Shown here: piece by piece, positions 61,157-64,000 of the stretch | Layout of the letters: each line of letters opens with the position of its first letter | Numbering within the stretch: position 1 is the first letter of the stretch | Assembly (NCBI GenBank): GCA_022749755.1 | Contig: CM040445.1 | Span: 11,739,182 to 11,803,181 of the forward strand | Reading direction: 5' to 3' | Source of the DNA: Azadirachta indica | Taxonomy: Eukaryota > Streptophyta > Magnoliopsida > Sapindales > Meliaceae | Length of the DNA: 64,000 nucleotides | The notes under the pieces: model-generated | Database searches by the model: none | What the model was told of the DNA's origin: nothing | What the model saw: the letters and a program-made list of their open reading frames with translations, nothing else | Made by a program: the position numbers and the translations under genes

Positions 61157-63937
61157 ATGTCGGTGATTTCCAACTTTGTGGCTTCTCCACATGGCCGCAG
61201 CCAAAGTGCTGGGAATTTTGCAGAGAGGAAGTTAAAGTGTGAATCGGTCTGCGGCGTAAATTTGAGGATTTCAAGACCTTATGAGGTAAGTTTTCAATAT
61301 CAGTTCTTGAATTTCTCATTCAACGGTTTCGTGATCATATTTTCAACTTTGTCCGTGTTGCATTGCGGTATAGATACAGGTCTTCTGTTACTTCATTTTT
61401 TTGTTCACTAAATCTGATTACGAGTTTGTGAATTGCCAGAAAATTACAGGAAAAAGTACAAAATTTCGTACATTTCTAGCTGGCTTAGTTTTGGTGTGAT
61501 TCATTTGCTTAAGCAACTACTTGATTTTCAGTTCTGAGGCTTAACTGTGTTTCATAAATGGATGAGATTTGAGCTTAATTATTCTCTATCTATGATTTGT
61601 AGACACTGTTGGTTCATACGTTTGGTAAAGTTCTTTGTCTTTATTTTTTCTTGTAGAATGGTGGGTTCCATGTCCCCCAGCTAGCTCTTCGCCAATCGAG
61701 CAGTGTTGCTAAACGTTCAAGTGTATGTATGGCATTGGTAGACGAGAGGGTTGCTTGTGGCAGAGATGTAGCTGAGCCTTCAGGAGTCTTGGTAATAATG
61801 TGATGTGATGTTTGTTCGACAGCTGAATAATTTGGGTAATATATAGCCAGTTCTGAATTGCAACTAAATTATGTGATATTCTTTGCAGGCATGTGATCTT
61901 GTTCAAGGAAAGCTTGTAAGTCTTAATTACATGCAATTGTAGCTTTTTGTTTATATTGGTCTTCATGTTTATTGTTTAGAATATATTGTTCCTATGAGAA
62001 GTTTTATTTTGTATTCTCTATCTTTAAAATGTTCATATAACATAAGCCAACTTGAAATGTCTATATGGGAGGTTTCTGACTTACACAAGGAAGATATGAC
62101 TTCTTTTTAACTGATAGCTGAAAATTTTTGTTTCATCACTGGAGATGACTATATATGTGAAATATTTTGTCTACAGGTAAGATGGAGTGCTGCGATGGAC
62201 AAATCAATGCCAGAGCCACCGACAGCTGTTCTCTTGCATGGTATCCTAGGGAGTAGGAAAAACTGGGGTAGGTATCATAAATTATTTTAAGCCATTGGTT
62301 TTCTTGTCTTTTTGGCAAGGGTTTGATACATCTCCCCTTTTCCTTAAATTTACCAGTGTGTCATTTGTCATAAATAGTAACCAAGAATGTTTGTCGTGCA
62401 CATAAAATAGATGGCTGGGAATGTTACTGATTAATTTTATTAGTACAGGAACTTTTGCCCGAAGACTGGCACAAGCATTTCCAACATGGCAGGTATTCTT
62501 AAATAAACTCATGCTTGCTACTTTATTCGTTTCTATACCTCTAGGTGTTGATCTGTTGTGTTTATGCATGCTACTCATGCTTATAAAGAGTCATATGAAG
62601 CATACTGCCCCATGCCTTGTAAGATAGCATTCTCAAATTCCAATGCCATGACGTATCCTCATAGCTGACATATAATATTTCTTTTTACCTGTAATGGTGG
62701 TTGGATATCTTGTTCCCATTTCTTGGTTCACATCAAATAAATTATTAAATGAGCTCAAATGGAATTGCATAAATAATTGACACTGAGAGAATGATGAGCA
62801 TCTTACTTGTTCCTTGTGGCCTGTTGATCCAGTTTCTCCTAGTTGACCTCCGGTGCCATGGTGATTCAGCTTCAATCAAGAAAAGAGGGCCCCATACTGT
62901 TGCCTCAACTGCTCTTGATGTCTTGAAGCTGGTGCGTACTTCTTGAGTGCCAGCAATGTATTTTATGCATGTATTTATGCCCTAACTCATTCTGCATTAT
63001 TGGAAACTGAAATTTAATACCTCTTTAATTCTGCATTAGCTAGAACACCTCTTCTACAATTTGTATTGTTGTGTATGGTTGTTGTATCATGCAAAATGAA
63101 AAACTTGCATTGTGATTGTTATTTGAGTTATTTCTGGCATTTTCAATTGTTTTTAATATATTACCCACCTTTCTGATTGCTTAGGTTGGTCAACTTAGAA
63201 TAACTCCCAGAGTTTTAGTTGGTCATAGCTTCGGAGGAAAAGGTACTTTTTTTTGGCATTTGATTTCCTCCAATAGCAGACAGTGAAATATGATAGTTAA
63301 AAATTAATTATATTTTAGGTGGTTCAAGTGCTTAACGTGCTTCATTATTATCTCTGCAGTTGTATTGAGCATGGTGGAACAAGCTGCCAAACCTCTTGCT
63401 CGTCCTGTCAGAGTAAGTTTTCTCCCTGCTAAAAGTTGTGAAGTTGATTTTAGAATTTGGCATTGAGTTGAACTTAAGATATGCAGATGTTGACTCTGGA
63501 TGTTTAAAATACTTGAAAAATGAAGAAATTATGTCCACTTTCTGGTTTTGCAAACTTTACCATGTTGATAAAATTCTCCAAAATTTTGTGGAATGCAAAT
63601 CATTGCATTTTGCCACATAGTTAGAATAATGAGGGCTGAGTAGTTCAAACAAATATCCAAGTTTATTCTTGTGCCAGGATCCCGTGGCTCAAAAGACTCT
63701 CAAGTCTGTTTTTAGTTTATGGTGGGCCTAGAGATTCAGGCTCTCCAAGATCTTCAGCATCTTATTTATCTTTTAGTCCTTCCTGTTTGATAACTATTTG
63801 TAGTTTCATCTTTTCCTCTAATTTATTTTGGGCAGATTTGGGTTTTGGATGCTACTCCTGGAAAAGTTAGAGCTGGTAGAGATGGAGAGGATCATCCAGC
63901 TGAACTAATCTCTTTCCTTAGTAAATTGCCTAAGGAG
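61157..63937 (+). CDS. Alpha/beta-hydrolase, AT4G10030-like, 3' end outside the window
   Basis: Nine exons are visible and join in frame to 246 residues: 61157-61285, 61657-61791, 61889-61915, 62177-62267, 62449-62492, 62833-62931, 63185-63242, 63360-63412 and 63836-63937. The gene continues past the right edge. The first ~75 residues are Ser/Arg-rich with few acidic residues, fitting a plastid or mitochondrial transit peptide. The fold starts with VLLHGILGSRKNW (HG at 118-119), then LLVDLRCHGDS, the nucleophile elbow VGHSFGGK with Ser190, and WVLDATPG at 214-221. The catalytic His should lie in the missing part. The pattern is that of YbfF-like esterases; the substrate is unknown. The third exon is only 27 bases. 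It resembles Arabidopsis AT4G10030 as I recall it. Confidence 0.9.
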
Positions 63938-64000
63938 GTAAGCTTTTATTTCTTGATGTATTGTGTTCATTTACAAATTATGTATCCTATTGTATAACTG

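Noticed and set aside
63677..63729. Possible extra hydrolase exon after TTGTGCCAG at about 63677
   Set aside because: The exons ending at 63412 and starting at 63836 join directly in frame with conserved sequence, and this segment would introduce a stop.

Overview
This is nuclear DNA from a flowering plant, most likely a eudicot. The genes have many short introns with GT..AG borders, the intergenic DNA is strongly A+T-rich, and there are PPR, AP2/ERF, BAHD, MATE and WVD2/TPX2-type families, which occur together only in plants. The species cannot be named from the sequence alone.

Layout. (1) 1-620: probable 5' UTR, intron start and promoter of a minus-strand gene that lies off the left edge. 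(2) 3.3-13.8 kb is gene-dense: a 13-exon protein phosphatase 2A methylesterase (PPME1, +), convergent with a 3-exon cytochrome c gene (-), then an intronless P-class PPR gene (+). (3) 16.1-24.0 kb: a MATE transporter gene (+) with a frameshift and an in-frame stop, probably dead, convergent with a six-exon WVD2/TPX2-family-like gene (-) whose last exon encodes five 21-residue tandem repeats. (4) 25.2-31.6 kb is an accessory segment. It holds a 36-bp tandem repeat, a MITE with an 8-bp target duplication, a decayed fragment of an HCF152-like PPR gene, and a BAHD acyltransferase array (intact, truncated, intact). The truncated copy is fused to rearranged pieces of the same PPR fragment. (5) 31.6-50.6 kb is mostly A+T-rich non-coding DNA with two related intronless DREB-type ERF genes (-), a ~1.35 kb foldback element and several small palindromic elements. 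(6) 50.7-64 kb is gene-dense again: a PLS-class PPR gene (-), a five-exon NTF2/SnoaL-like gene (+), an E-class PPR gene (-) and an alpha/beta-hydrolase gene (+) cut by the right edge.

Gene order. From memory of Arabidopsis, PPME1, cytochrome c and the alpha/beta-hydrolase resemble the neighbours AT4G10050, AT4G10040 and AT4G10030. The ERF, PPR, NTF2-like and PPR genes resemble AT1G71450, AT1G71460, AT1G71480 and AT1G71490. Here both sets share one region, which would fit an ancestral block divided between two chromosomes by duplication and gene loss in the Arabidopsis lineage.

Nothing here is a clearly undescribed multi-gene system. The genes are mostly independent housekeeping, organelle-RNA and regulatory loci. 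The points most worth checking are the MATE lesions, the BAHD/PPR chimera, the 21-residue repeat array, the possible alternative last exon of PPME1, and the inverted-repeat elements.
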